Origin: Trematomus loennbergii
Lineage: Eukaryota > Chordata > Actinopteri > Perciformes > Nototheniidae
Reading direction: 5' to 3'
Assembly (NCBI GenBank): GCA_012861695.1
Contig: JAAOOA010000373.1
Span: forward strand, 324,878-388,877
DNA length: 64,000 nucleotides
Shown here: one piece after another, positions 45,216-55,559 of the stretch
Numbering within the stretch: position 1 is the stretch's first letter
Layout of the letters: each line of letters starts with the position of its first letter
Notes under the pieces: model-generated
What the model saw: the letters and a program-made list of their open reading frames with translations, nothing else
Database searches by the model: none
What the model was told of the DNA's origin: nothing
Position numbers and translations under genes: made by a program

Positions 45216-45356
45216 GGAATAAGTCTTTGAAAGGCGGGGAAAAGTTGTTTGAAATAGTATAATACCTCCAGGCCGCTTAACTGCACTTTACCACCCAGAA
45301 ATAATGTTTAAATGGTCGGGGAAAGTATTTTTAAATGTCTGGAAGAGAGTTTTAGA

Positions 45357-45465
45357 CAGTCATTTTGCACGAAATTATTTAACATAGACGCTCTCCTGAA
45401 AATGCACAGAATATGTGCTTTTTCAGGAGACCGTTAATGTTAAATGATTTCTTGCAAAATGACTG
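45357..45465. repeat. Element D: terminal palindrome with ~52-bp arms
   Basis: The arm CAGTCATTTTGCACGAAATT... is followed, after a 4-6-base centre, by its inverted counterpart, ending TTGCAAAATGACTG. The arms differ at about six positions. The second element copy (63488-63595) has the same palindrome with the same arm-specific differences. It lies about 200 bp inside the element edge. Confidence 0.92.
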
Positions 45466-45675
45466 GCTAAAACCCCGGAATAAATGTTTGAAAAGCTGGG
45501 AAAAGTTGTTAAAAATAGGCTGATATCTCCAGGGCGCATCACCAAAAATGTACAAGCCAGGGAAGATGCCTGAATCCCGGATACTTTAGGTCTGTCACTT
45601 AGGGTGACCGCACCACTCCGACGCTCCCGAGAGCGGACGTCCATTGTTTGCAAGGCACCTAAGAGGGATAAGAGT

Positions 45676-47100
45676 CGTAATATCAATGTTAGTTTTGTTC
45701 ATTACAATTGGCATCTTTCTGGTCGGGTGGGGAGTACAACATCGTAAAAAACCCAATCCATTCGTGCACTCATAGAAAATGCCACTGTCACTAACAAACT
45801 CCAGCTGTCTTCCAGAGATTCCCATTTATCCCCAGAGCTAAAAGATCAGCAGAGCAACAGAAGGAGGGGTTAGAAATACTCATTCCCAGAGGTGAAGCGG
45901 TCACGGTCAGTCTTGATGTTGTGATGTAGTTGTTTGTGGAGAAATGCAAGATGCAACAGGTCACAACGTTTATGGGTGTATTCATGCTTGGGGACAGCCA
46001 GATGATAATGCATGGTGTCCAAGATCAGAGAGGGTATACTGGAGTGCTAGGGATGAAGGAAATAACAATTCCCCAGGCTCAGGTTTCAGGTCCCAGCTAT
46101 CTTTGTCCAAAGGTCGCCATAGTGGAGATATTAGCAAACATAATCTAATAATAATTGCTTTTAAAGGCGCACTCACTCCCCAACAAGTGAGAAGCAACTG
46201 CATTTCATTTAATAATAGGAATAGAAGTTCCTGGTAGAGACCCAGTGGGATCAATTCTGGTGAAAATAATTGACCCCCCAGCTGAAGTAATCCTTGATCT
46301 CGCCCCGAAATACACTGAATCCATGTCTCATCCAGAACCACAAATACCCCCTGCTAAATCTGTGAACAATCCACTGGTCACCTATCTGAGTACACCTAGT
46401 GTACAGAAAGTTATAGCAGTAGAAACGGGATACGAGGACACAAATGCCTGGTTAGACTGGGTTGTGTATTCGGTTAAGCAGAGCAATATGGCGGACTATC
46501 TGGCCTGTGCAGCTGCTCGACCAAGTTTGGGAACAGTGCCATTTCCATTTAACGCCCACAATAACCACGAGGACAGATCTGTATGTACAAACTCTATGAA
46601 AAAAAATCCCCAGCAGATTGCGTCGAGATGGCTCAAAAGTATCCAGTGGTAAAAATGAATGACATTCCACCTGCCTTCACGTCTTACGAGGGACTTTATG
46701 ACTGCATCACAAGGGACTACCTAAAAGGTACTGAAGTAGGAACTCTTAGGTGATGCAATTCTACAATGGCTGTAATAAATCAGGATTTTCTCCCAGGTAT
46801 AGCTATGCCCATCCAGCAGTATCCCAGAGCAGATGTGTGGTGGTATTGTGGCACTAAACCTTGTACCCAGTTTTACCACGGGATTGGACCTGTGCTATGG
46901 TACAGCTAGTGATGCCTTTTTATGCAGTACCAATGACGGCCGAGCAACTGATAAGAATGGCACTCCAACCCAAAGCAACCAGGGCCAAAGGTCAGCCCCT
47001 AGAGGGAGTTTTGGTTCCACAATATACATGGACAGCATAGGGTGCCCACGGGAGTTCCAGACGAGTTTAAAGCTAGAATTTCTGTGAAAGGAGGGAGTAA
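45676..47100 (+). pseudogene. Retrovirus C env-like region, broken and lacking most of TM
   Basis: After element D the retroviral sequence resumes. A frame at 46245-46652 reads TNAWLDWVVYSVKQSN followed by a cysteine-containing LACAAARP block, a motif I associate with env surface subunits of fish retroviruses. Further frames to 47087 continue a surface-type region and include a basic stretch. No transmembrane subunit with fusion peptide, CX6CC and anchor is visible before the polypurine tract, so most of TM is deleted. Many stops and frame changes are present. The assignment as env rests on position and that motif. Confidence 0.6.
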
Positions 47101-47192
47101 GAAATGTTCTGATACCAAGCTAATTGGTGCTATTTATGATATTGAATGTTAACACTAGAAGTTATGCACAAAGAAAACTTTTATGATTGAAG

Positions 47193-47600
47193 ACCAGCCA
47201 AAGTATTTTTTTAATTTTTTGTATTTTTTTTATTTTAATGACGGTTATTTAAACCATTCCATTCTGATTGTATGTTTTTGATATGAGTTATGTACTATGC
47301 AAAGTTCAGATGAAGAACTCATTACTTTCAGTATTGTGTTCACACCTTAAAAGGTGTGAAAGGAGGGATTGTTAGAAATTAAAATCAATGTTTAATACCA
47401 GCCAAAGTATTTTTTTTATTTGTTGTATTTTTTGTATTTTAATGACGGTTATTTAAACCATTCCATTCTGATTGTATGTTTTTGATATGAGTTATGTACT
47501 ATGCAAAGTTCAGATGAAGAACTCATTAATTTCAGTATGGTGTTCACACCTTAAAAGGTGTGTAAGGAGGGATTGTTAGAAATTAAAATCAATGTTTAAT
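47193..47600 (+). repeat. 204-bp tandem duplication spanning the polypurine tract and LTR start of retrovirus C
   Basis: ACCAGCCAAAGTATTTTTTT starts at 47193 and 47397. The first unit contains AAAGGAGGGAT and then the first 27 bases of the LTR (TGTTAGAAATTAAAATC... at 47370-47396) before jumping back. The second unit holds the working position, with AAGGAGGGAT and then the true LTR at 47574. Confidence 0.93.
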
Positions 47601-48145
47601 AGCATAATTAGTCTCAAATATATCGTCAGTTTTAAAAGCTGTTTTATTGTGAAAAAACCCGGAAGTTCTCATAAAATCTCATGCCAAGCTTTTATTCTGA
47701 AAATCCTTCATATCCGGTCAGTATGTAGCATGTCGCTAACAATGTTTTAAACTAACGATTACAGCTGTTTATAAGGTATTTAAATAAAAGTCATGAAAGA
47801 GATAAGGAGGAGAAAAGGCTTAAGGAAGTAGACAGAGAATACAGAATGTCGAAGTCCTCTGTTTTACGCGATGTCGAACATCGAAGACCGAGGAGGGCGT
47901 ACCCCTATCTGCACAGCGGGAGGGAACGAGAAGAAGAAAAAGGAGATCGGAGAGGAGAAGACGAGACTTGTTTTCGCTGGAGCTCCACGAGAGACAATCA
48001 CCGGCTTTGTCTTTTCCCTACCCTCTGCTTGTTGTATCATCGTGCCATTTAATTAAACTCACCAATTTGAACCTTTTCGGAGACTCCATTAGTCTCTTCA
48101 TTCTAAGCTCCTCTCCTGGACGCGAGAACATCGAATACTTCTAAT
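47574..48145 (+). repeat. 3' LTR of retrovirus C
   Basis: 572 bp, same ends as the 5' LTR, preceded by the polypurine string AAGGAGGGAT. It shows the empty TTAA site at the point where the 5' LTR carries the piggyBac-like insertion. It is followed by the ACTAC duplication. Confidence 0.92.
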
Positions 48146-48150
48146 ACTAC

Positions 48151-49503
48151 CTATAATGACACCAAGCCGTCTCGTATAAATGGAGTATAAGATGCCAAAA
48201 CCTCAGATCCACATAAGTGGGATTTAAGCACATCGGCAACACAGCAGCTTTTCACAGGAGCAGCCAACGCAACAGGCCCAACAAAACATCTTCCTCCCTC
48301 AGATTTTGCTCTAATCGCAGGACAGTCTGCCTTCCAATGGCCTTTTTCATGACAGTAGTGGGAATTATCGTTGTTTTTATCCACATCAGATTTTACCAAA
48401 CTCAATTTCCTTAGATCCATCCCAACCTCCTTTCTATTTCCTTCACAAACAGTTAGTGCCCCAGAGCGTCCTCCGAACCTGCTCTTATGAAGCAACACAA
48501 ACTCATAGCTGCCACAGCAGCTCCAGCCGTGGAAATGAACTTGTGCTCTGTTATGTAGGTAGCAATCTTGTCAGGAACAATATTTTGAACTGTTCCAAAA
48601 TCATGAGTTCACACAAATCGTCAAAGAATCGATTTCAAGAGCAGTTAACCAACGCTTAAAATGAACAGACAAATCCCTCGCCATCTCCACATATGTTTGA
48701 TCTTGTTTTTGCTCAAAGGACCTAAAACGCTGTCAATAGGCCTCTGCACCAGTTCATATGCTCTAAGCACCGCTGATTTTATTTTACTATAGCTAGAGCT
48801 ATCTTCCAGACATAAGGAGGAATATGCAGACTGCGCTCTTCCTGTGAGAAACACACTGAAGCATCAAAGCGCAGTCTGCATCAGGCCACTCTCTAGCCCT
48901 AGCTACACGTTGAAATAGCAAAAAAAAACGTGTCAGGATCACTTTCATTAAAGTGAGGCAGCAAGTGCAGGTTACCAATATCAAAGCGATGAGGAGACCT
49001 GGTCACCTGTTCACCCTGCCCCTCACCGGACAACGCGCCATCTCTGAGAATAGCCAGACGATGTCCCTCCATCTCTATCTTGGCTTTCTCAGATTCTTGT
49101 CGCATCCGCTCCACTGTGATTTCCTTTTCAATTCCCAACTCATACTTCCTTTTGTTCCCGGTCACTTTCATACCTTACTCTGTCATGTTCCTGATCATGT
49201 TCCCACTTTATTTGTTCGTGTTCCTGCTGCAACAACAACATTTCCCTCTGCTGCTCAAAGAAAGTGCACTTGCCTGAAAACGAGGTTTTAACAAAACCCC
49301 CTCTTCCTTTGCAGCAAAAATCCCGTCTCCCTTAACGTCGACACTATAGAGTCTTTTATGTTGTCTTTCACCCTTCTATCCCCGACAATAGACACAGAGA
49401 AATGCTCAGCAATTAAGAGCAGCTGCTCTCTTGAAAAAGTGCCAAGCAACTCCTGAGACGGAGCTTCAACAAATGCCTCTACGTCAGCCATATTAACTTC
49501 CAA
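48151..49503 (-). pseudogene. Element B gag, frameshifted
   Basis: Minus-strand fragments in order. 49503-49288 (71 codons, MEVNMADVEAFVEAPSQELL) is a small helical N-terminal domain. 49171-48899 has a charged coiled-coil-like stretch (ERMRQESEKAKIEMEGHRLA) and LHLLPHFNESDPDTFF. 48854-48645 has LTGRAQSAYSSL and VLRAYELVQRP, the capsid region of fish Gypsy elements. 48498-48151 has a knuckle CHYCHEKGHWKADCP-type block (CHEKGHWKADCP). Frame changes separate all pieces. It is followed on the minus strand by the insertion C and then the protease. Confidence 0.8.
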
Positions 49504-50138
49504 CGACCCTCACCGGAACACAACACCGGACTTTAAACCGAGAGATGAGAAAGAAAAAAAACAACACAAAAACAAACCGGACAGATACCACAACGCTTAT
49601 TATGCGTGATGCGTCCAAAGTGGAACAACACTAATGTTCTGATGGAGTTTCCCCACTAACTCCGAAGACCGCTGGCCCAGCAAAGCGACTAGCAAGCTAG
49701 CAATACTACTGAGACCACGGCCATGCTCCCAAGCCGAAGCTTCAACCACTTTCTCCGCAACACTACACACCCGCTCAACAATCCCAAGGGAACCGTCGCT
49801 TAACCTGCCAGGGAAAACTCCGCACCGCTCGCACTGCTCCACCTGCAACGCACCAACAAACCCCCACGAGAGAAAAAAGAGAAAAACAAAACAAAACAAA
49901 CAGCTGACCACGGCTAAGAACAACTAGCAACCACTCTCCGAAATATAATACCAAACAAATCAAAGCCTCACAAAGTAATCAAATATGTCCCCAAACAACA
50001 ATCTGAAATGTCCTTCCCACAACGAGCCGAAACAAAGAAACCGGCCGCACTGCAAACGCGCTCCCAACAAACTTTATACACGCGCACCAACTCCCAACAC
50101 AAATCTTACCTATCCGTTGCTGTATCAGATAAAAGAAG
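49504..50138 (-). other. Element B leader
   Basis: Untranslated leader between primer site and gag on the minus strand. Frames here are short and carry no recognisable domain. Confidence 0.5.
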
Positions 50139-50152
50139 TGGACGAGCCCCCA
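50139..50152 (-). promoter_or_regulatory. Primer-binding site of element B, tRNA-Pro type
   Basis: On the minus strand, two bases after the LTR end (…CATGACA-GA), comes TGGGGGCTCGTCC. This is the well-known complement to the 3' end of tRNA-Pro used by many Gypsy elements and gammaretroviruses. It fixes the orientation of B. Confidence 0.9.
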
Positions 50153-50154
50153 TC

Positions 50155-50442
50155 TGTCATGGCCTGGCTCTTGGCCATAACAAAAAGCGTGGGAAGACAA
50201 GAACATATATGAAAAATATATTTATTAACAAAAGTTTAACGTAAACCACAAAGGAAAAAGCAAAAGGCTAAGCGACGTGGCTGCTCCGCGGTCAGGTCCT
50301 CGCAGGAGCGAGAGATCGAGAGTCTGCTCAGGCCTTTCAATCCTCTGGTGCCAGCAGACAGGTGTCCTCAATCAGTGCTGACACAACAGAGGGAGAACAT
50401 TAAAGGGCCATGCACACACACACCACAGGAGACAGTAAAGCA
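50155..50442 (-). repeat. 5' LTR of element B
   Basis: 288 bp, starts TGCTTTACTG on the minus strand and ends CCATGACA. About 13 bases shorter than the 3' copy because of one indel. It is followed on the plus strand by GGGG and then element A sequence. Confidence 0.92.
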
Positions 50443-50446
50443 GGGG

Positions 50447-51300
50447 TCGTCACAGGGGTAACATGGGCAGTGCTGGTGACACCCTCAGCAGGGAGGAGGA
50501 TTCGCAGTCTATCTATGTGAACTGTTCTAGTAGTCTTCCTGACGACAAGACAGTGATTTTTGTGGGATCACATAAGGTGGAGGGGCTAGCGACTTGTTTT
50601 ATGCTCCAGTGGTCATCAGTAGCCGGTCTAAATTGAGAGGGATGCTTGATTCTGGGAGCATGTCATGCACGCTCAGTGAGGGGCGGAGTCCAGGCTTAAG
50701 GCCACTGGCGTCCTTCTGAATCCTCAGCCTGTTCCTGGAAATGTGATCCTAGTTGGCTGTGGTGGCCTCACGACACGACCCACATGTATCTATGACCTTG
50801 ACATTGATATGTTTGGATCTAAGTTCATTGTGCCAACCTTCCTTGTTTCCAGAGGGACGAGTTAATCATTGGGAGCAACGTTATCAGGCCCATGATACAG
50901 AAAATGAAGTCTGATGAAAAGTACTGGGAGCTCATATCTTCAAGCACCTCAGACACAGAGTGTGAGCAGTTTCTTCAGATGCTCAGTGGCATCACACGCT
51001 GGTCTAGTCCTGAGTTGCCTAACAAGATTGGTACTGTCAGACTACAGCAGGCTGTCACACTCAGCAAGAGTATTTGATTTGGGGAAATTACCCAGTAGCG
51101 CATCTGTGTCACCAGGGAGCACTGTCATTGTGGAACCAACATCCTCCCGTTCAGCCCCAAAGAACATCATTGTTGGGCACCAACGTGGGGAGATCGCTGG
51201 GTCCCGATGAAGATCATGAACTCGACGAAGAAACCTATGACGTTACGTCGCAATGCCAAAGTGGCTGACGTCTTTCCTTGTGTTGCTGTAGAGGACCTCC
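50447..51300 (+). pseudogene. Element A protease region, broken
   Basis: Plus-strand frames include a block with MLDSGSMSCTLS near 50640-50680 (aspartic protease DSG), then VLVGCGG-like and DIDMFGSKFIVPTFLV strands and IIGSNVIRPMIQKMK near 50870-50910 (GSN/LI region of retropepsins). A linker up to the polymerase follows (50892-51077 and 51074-51300). Stops and frame shifts are frequent. It follows gag of A once B is discounted. Confidence 0.7.
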
Positions 51301-51861
51301 ACATCTCCCAGGGTGTGAACAGGTCACAGGCAGATCAGCCTGCTAAACCGGTCTTCAACCCAGAAACCACCTGTAGCCCCCTTCAACAAGTCAAGGAATG
51401 TGGTTTCTGCACTGACTTTCGTTGGCTGATGCCAACACAGTCAAAGACGCCCACCCATTGCCCCGCCAGGGAGACTGCCTTGCCGCCCTTGGAGGGAATG
51501 CCTTTTTCAGCACCATGGATCTCACATCAGGCTTCTACAATGTCCCCCTCCATGAGTCTGACAGACGGTACACAGCCTTCACAACACCATTGGGCTTATA
51601 TGAGTACAACAGACTTCCCCAGGGCTATGCAACAGTCCTGCATCCTTTATGCGGATGATGATGATGAGTGTTTTTGGTGACTTGAACTTCTCCAGCCTCC
51701 TCTGTTATATGGACGACCTGCTGGCTTTCGCTCCATCTGAAGTGGAAGCCCTGAGTCGACTCGAGACGGTCTTCTCACGTCTCAGAGCTAACAATCTGAA
51801 GCTGTCTCAGAAGAAGTGCCACTTCCTTCGCAGGTCTGTGCGGTTTCTTGCCATGTGGTGA
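51301..51861 (+). pseudogene. Element A reverse transcriptase, frameshifted
   Basis: CGFCTDFRWL, then (other frame) NAFFSTMDLTSGFYNVPLHE with the first catalytic Asp, FTTPLGLYEYNRLPQG, and after a further break SSLLCYMDDLLAFAPS with the catalytic pair, followed by LKLSQKKCHFL. These are standard Ty3/Gypsy polymerase blocks. A low-complexity ATGATGATG string near 51654-51665 lies at the break between the fingers and YMDD, where a segment is missing. Confidence 0.85.
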
Positions 51862-52094
51862 GCAGTGATGGTGTCTCAGTCGATCACGGGAAGTTGGAGG
51901 TCATATCTGCTTTCAGGAAAGAGGATCTCAGCAGAAGGTCAAATCTTTCCTTGGGATGGCACTGTACTACCAGCATTTCAATCCTGGCTGCTCTTCCATC
52001 GTCAAACCGCTGTACGCTTTGACCGCAGGGACGAAGAGGGTGTGAAAAGTTCCCCTGGTCGGCGGAGAGCCAGTACCTTCCGGAAATAGACTCC

Positions 52095-52570
52095 TCAGGA
52101 TTGGACTCCTGTCTGTGAGAAAGCGTTTGAAGATCTGAAAAGTGCGCTCCTCAATAGTGTAGTGCTGGCTCACCCAGACTTTGATAGGCCTTTCATCCTC
52201 TCCACCGATGCCTCCCTTGATGGTTTGGGTGCTGTTTTGTCCCAGGTGCATGCCGGTGAGGAGATGGCAAGGCCCATTGCCTTCGCCAGTAAGTCTCTAA
52301 GTCGCAGCCAACTCAACTATCCTGCTCACAGGCTTGAGTTCTTGGTGCGCAAATGGGCAGTTTGTGATAAATTCAGTCATTGGCTGATGGGTCACTGTCT
52401 GGTCAGACAACAATCCTCTCACATACATCTTGACCAAACCCAAACTTGATGCATGTGAGCAGCGTTGGGTCTCCAAATTAGCGCCATACTCCTTTGAGAT
52501 CAAACACATTCCTGGTAGGCTGAATGTGGTTGCAGATGCTCTCAGTAGGGGATCACCGATCATCCCTGTC
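52095..52570 (+). pseudogene. Element A RNase H
   Basis: AHPDFDRPFILSTDASLDGL gives the tether and first Asp. FASKSLSRSQLNYPAHRLEF gives the Glu helix. In the next frame EIKHIPGRLNVVADALSR gives the C-terminal Asp-containing helix. The TDNNPL-type strand is shifted out of frame at about 52400-52430. Typical Ty3/Gypsy RNase H. Confidence 0.82.
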
Positions 52571-52850
52571 AGGATCAGACCGCTAAAAGGGTGGGACAGC
52601 TTTTTCTGTATTTATGGCTTCCCTCAGCGCCTCCATTCTGACCAGGGGGCCAACTTTGAGAGTGAGCTGATCGCAGAGCTACTCGAGTTGTCAGGCGTCA
52701 ACAAGTCTCGTACTTCACCTTACCACCCCATGGGTAATGGCGGTACTGAAAGGTTTAATCGCACCCTGGGCAACATGCTGAGATCTCTACCGCTCCGTTC
52801 CAAACAGAAATGGCCACAAATGGTCCAGACCATGACTTTTGTGTACTGTA
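52571..52850 (+). pseudogene. Element A integrase core, 5' part, interrupted by element F
   Basis: Starts abruptly in the core (FPQRLHSDQGANFESELI, second catalytic Asp), then TSPYHPMGNGGTERFNRTLG with the catalytic Glu. The zinc-binding domain and first Asp strand are missing because RNase H is joined directly to this point by a deletion near 52560-52600. At 52849-52850 the frame is cut by element F. Confidence 0.82.
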
Positions 52851-53089
52851 CAGATGGAGCAGCTTATTTCAGACTCCAGCTTACTGCTTCCTGCCTACTA
52901 CCTGCCAGCTACCTGCCTAAGACTGCCAAAGACCAGTATCTGGGAATGTTAAGCCCTCCCACTATTTTCCAAGAGGGCGTTGCCAGATTTTCAATTTCAG
53001 GATTTAACCAGGAGATGGCGCTTCCTTCACAAAAACAGGAAGACAGCTTTTCATGGACTTTCAGTTTTGTTTAGAAGAGCATTTGACAC

Positions 53090-54400
53090 ATCAATATTTT
53101 AGATCAAATAAAGTATATCTAATCTTGTAATTCAATAATATATAGTCTTTATATATTAAATAACTATGGCCAAACTAAGACTTAGTTTTTCAAAAGAGAA
53201 AATGCAGATATTATATAAAAAACTAAAGTTAAAATCTTGTTTTTAATGCCCAAGAGCAATAAAAACACTTGGTAAAAAATACAAGCTGTAAAAATACTTA
53301 TATATATTTGATACTAATAACATAATGATTAATTTCAGATGATAATACTTTTCAGTGTCTGTCTCATGCAGCAGCTGACCCGGCCGATAGTACAAATAAA
53401 CGATAGCCCCACCTCTCCTGCTCACTGCTGTAGCAACTATCAAAAATAGCTGTGTTAATTAAATGCACAAGGGGTTCTTGAATGAAATAATATTATAAAA
53501 GGCAAACCAGAATTGTTAACGCCCAATATACTCCTTAAACAATAAACAGAGTCAGATTTCATGCATTGATCCATTATATTGACAATTTTCCAGCCAAACA
53601 ACAAACAAAATTAAACAGTCCGCTCTGCGTACACCAAAACTTTCTGTACTGCCTAATCCAGGCCATTATTGTTCATTGCTCCTGCGCCCGTCGGCGGCAA
53701 AAAAAGAAATGTTTGTAGGCAGAGGACCGGCGTGTCCCAGAGGAGCGATCTCACCTGGTGTTTGTAGAGAATATCTCTCTTTCTGAGCGTGTCCTCTCCA
53801 CGGAGACGTGCTTCTTGGTCGGTCGATGCAATATCCACAGATTCGGTTTCTTTCAGTTAACTTCCCTGTTGCATTTATCCATATGCTGAGGAAATTACTA
53901 TATCCCGCTGAATACCAGCAATCGCCACACACACTTCCTCCTGTCAGTAGCTACTGCTAGTGCTACTGCTACTGACCATGCTACAGATATTAGTGCAAAA
54001 TCTACAGCTCCTCTACCACAACCATCAGCAACAAGTGGACATGGAGAATTACATGAACTACATGTTCTAAATACACTGCGAGGCATAAACAGAAGGGTAG
54101 CCATGGCAACATTGCTGCGGGCTGCTCCGGGGTCTTCTTCGCTGCTTTTGGTGTATTTTGGCGGAAGTTACAGCGCCACTTACAGTCCCGGCATATGTAC
54201 TACAGCATTTCCAGCATCTCGTTTGAACAGACACGTTAAATGAAACGAATGCATGTGAACGGAAGACTTTTTTGAATACGCATACTGTGCATAAAGGCAA
54301 ACGTTCCCGTGTGAAGGAGGCCTTAGTCACACTGCAGATGGCCGTTTCCAATTTAAAATCAGATTTTATCACGCTGCAGCATGCACTTCTTGATTCCAAC
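53090..54400. other. Interior of element F: non-coding patchwork
   Basis: AT-rich to 53640, then GC-richer. 54110-54235 carries the dispersed block with GGCATATGTACTACAGC that is also found at 13.4 kb and, inverted, at 55570-55700. Minus-strand frames at 53666-53932 show no recognised domain. Confidence 0.4.
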
Positions 54401-54402
54401 TG

Positions 54403-54840
54403 CTATTGAACAGTAAGAAAACCAAAGCAATACTTTTTGCTCCCAAGTCAGCGTCCTCCTCTTGCCTCTCCATTGACACCCTTGATGGCGTTTCTGTTGA
54501 GTTTGTTGATACCTACAAATATCTGGGCTTTTGGTTGGACAGTAATCTGAACTTTAAACACCATATTGAAGTTTTAACAAAGAAATTGAAATTCACTCTT
54601 GGCTTCATTTACAGACTTAAATGTGTTTTTCAATTTCATCCCGTAAAAGGTTGGTCTCTGGCTTATTCCTGTCCCAGCTGGACTACGGTGATACAATCTA
54701 TAGATTTGCCTGTCCCACTGTTTGGCCAAACTTTACCATGCTACACTGCAATGATAGCATTTAAAAGAGTCTTGAAAAAGCATGGTGATGGCAATAAATG
54801 CATTAATGAATCCCCAAAATCTACAGAATACATTTAATTT
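54403..54840 (+). pseudogene. LINE reverse-transcriptase C-terminal fragment (L1/Tx1-like)
   Basis: NSKKTKAILFAP, then VDTYKYLGFWLDSNLNFKHH and LTKKLKFTLGFIYRLK form the thumb and post-thumb region found in fish non-LTR polymerases. The frame degrades after about residue 85 (a Cys/Ser/Pro-rich remainder that matches the expected continuation only in other frames). Everything upstream, including the catalytic core, is missing, as in a 5'-truncated insertion. Confidence 0.65.
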
Positions 54841-55559
54841 AAGGGGAGCATTACTGAGAAGTATATAATGAGAACTGCTACCAATGGTGGCCTATTTAGT
54901 TTATTAAGAAATACATATTTTTAGCTTATTTCAGACTCCAGCTTACATACATTTCCCGCCTAAGGATAATATTCCCACAGTGCAGCATAATGTAGAGTAT
55001 CACACTGTATTACAAATTCAAAGTAAATGACTGTGGGTAATACAGCAATTTACTGCCTAGATTACAGATTTTGTTTACAGTGTATGTTGCATGTTTTAAA
55101 TGTATTGTATTTACTTGTTTAAAATGAAATGTGTTTTAGATTGACTTTTAAAATCTAACTAACTACAGATGAAAAATAGCCTCTTGGCTAACTCTAAGAA
55201 GAAAGGGCAGACATATCTGTACTTAGTGCCAAGTAGCTAAGCAGGTATTCACTCAGAGGGGGGTAGGTACTAAATGCCACCCATTTACATGTAGGCAACA
55301 CAGTCAAAAATCAACATACAGTAGGGGGGTGGGGGATGGTGAACGGTATGTGGGACACTGAAAAGTCTATGTTAAAAAGCCTCAGTCACCTTATATCATG
55401 TAATAAAACATCTCAGGTCAGTAACACTGAAAGCTAAATGTGCAATACCATGTTCAGCTATGTTACTATTTATAATGTTATTGTTGTTACAACAGAAGAT
55501 GTTTTTCTTTATATTGAAGTTAAATGCATCAATCTGGTGCACTTTGAGGTCAAAATTAA

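Larger units (their letters stand above)
33574..45672 (-). mobile_element. Element D, copy 1: ~12-kb Crypton-like tyrosine-recombinase element rich in tandem arrays
   Basis: A unit inserted in the env region of retrovirus C. It contains one long recombinase gene on the minus strand (36362-39136) and a dozen blocks of tandem repeats. The right edge (45668, CTAAGAGGGA) is set by comparison with the second copy, which starts at 63285 in opposite orientation. The left edge is approximate, between 33574 and 33780. Short similar strings CCTAAGGATAAG (33574-33585) and CCTAAGAGGGATAAG (45658-45672) lie at the two sides and might be the insertion site. No reverse transcriptase or DDE transposase is present. 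Crypton-type elements use a tyrosine recombinase alone, which is why I call it Crypton-like; the size and satellite content are atypical. Confidence 0.72.
19333..48150 (+). mobile_element. Endogenous retrovirus C (19338-48145) with ACTAC target duplication, inserted in element B
   Basis: Two LTRs (about 570 bp each without later insertions) are flanked by ACTAC at 19333-19337 and 48146-48150. Plus-strand order is LTR, leader, gag, protease, reverse transcriptase, RNase H, integrase, partial env, polypurine tract, LTR. The integrase and RNase H resemble gamma/epsilon (class I) retroviruses, and an env-like region is present, which sets it apart from A and B. All genes are broken. Later insertions: a TTAA element in the 5' LTR, an L2-like LINE in the leader and element D in the env region. 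Confidence 0.9.
18375..50446 (-). mobile_element. Gypsy element B (18379-50442) with GGGG target duplication, inserted in element A
   Basis: Direct LTRs at 18379-18681 and 50155-50442 are flanked by GGGG at 18375-18378 and 50443-50446. The primer site, gag and protease all read on the minus strand. Sequence left of 18379 is element A gag and sequence right of 50446 is element A protease/pol, so B interrupts A. Inside, B consists only of leader, gag, protease and a CNBP-like segment; the bulk of the interval is the later insertion C. Reverse transcriptase, RNase H and integrase are absent, so B depended on enzymes of a relative. Confidence 0.88.
52861..54946. repeat. 24-bp direct repeat flanking 52885-54922 within element F
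   Basis: AGCTTATTTCAGACTCCAGC+TTAC occurs at 52861-52884 and exactly again at 54923-54946. The interval between ends with LINE-like sequence in plus orientation, so this may be the target duplication of a LINE insertion into the first bases of F. Confidence 0.7.
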
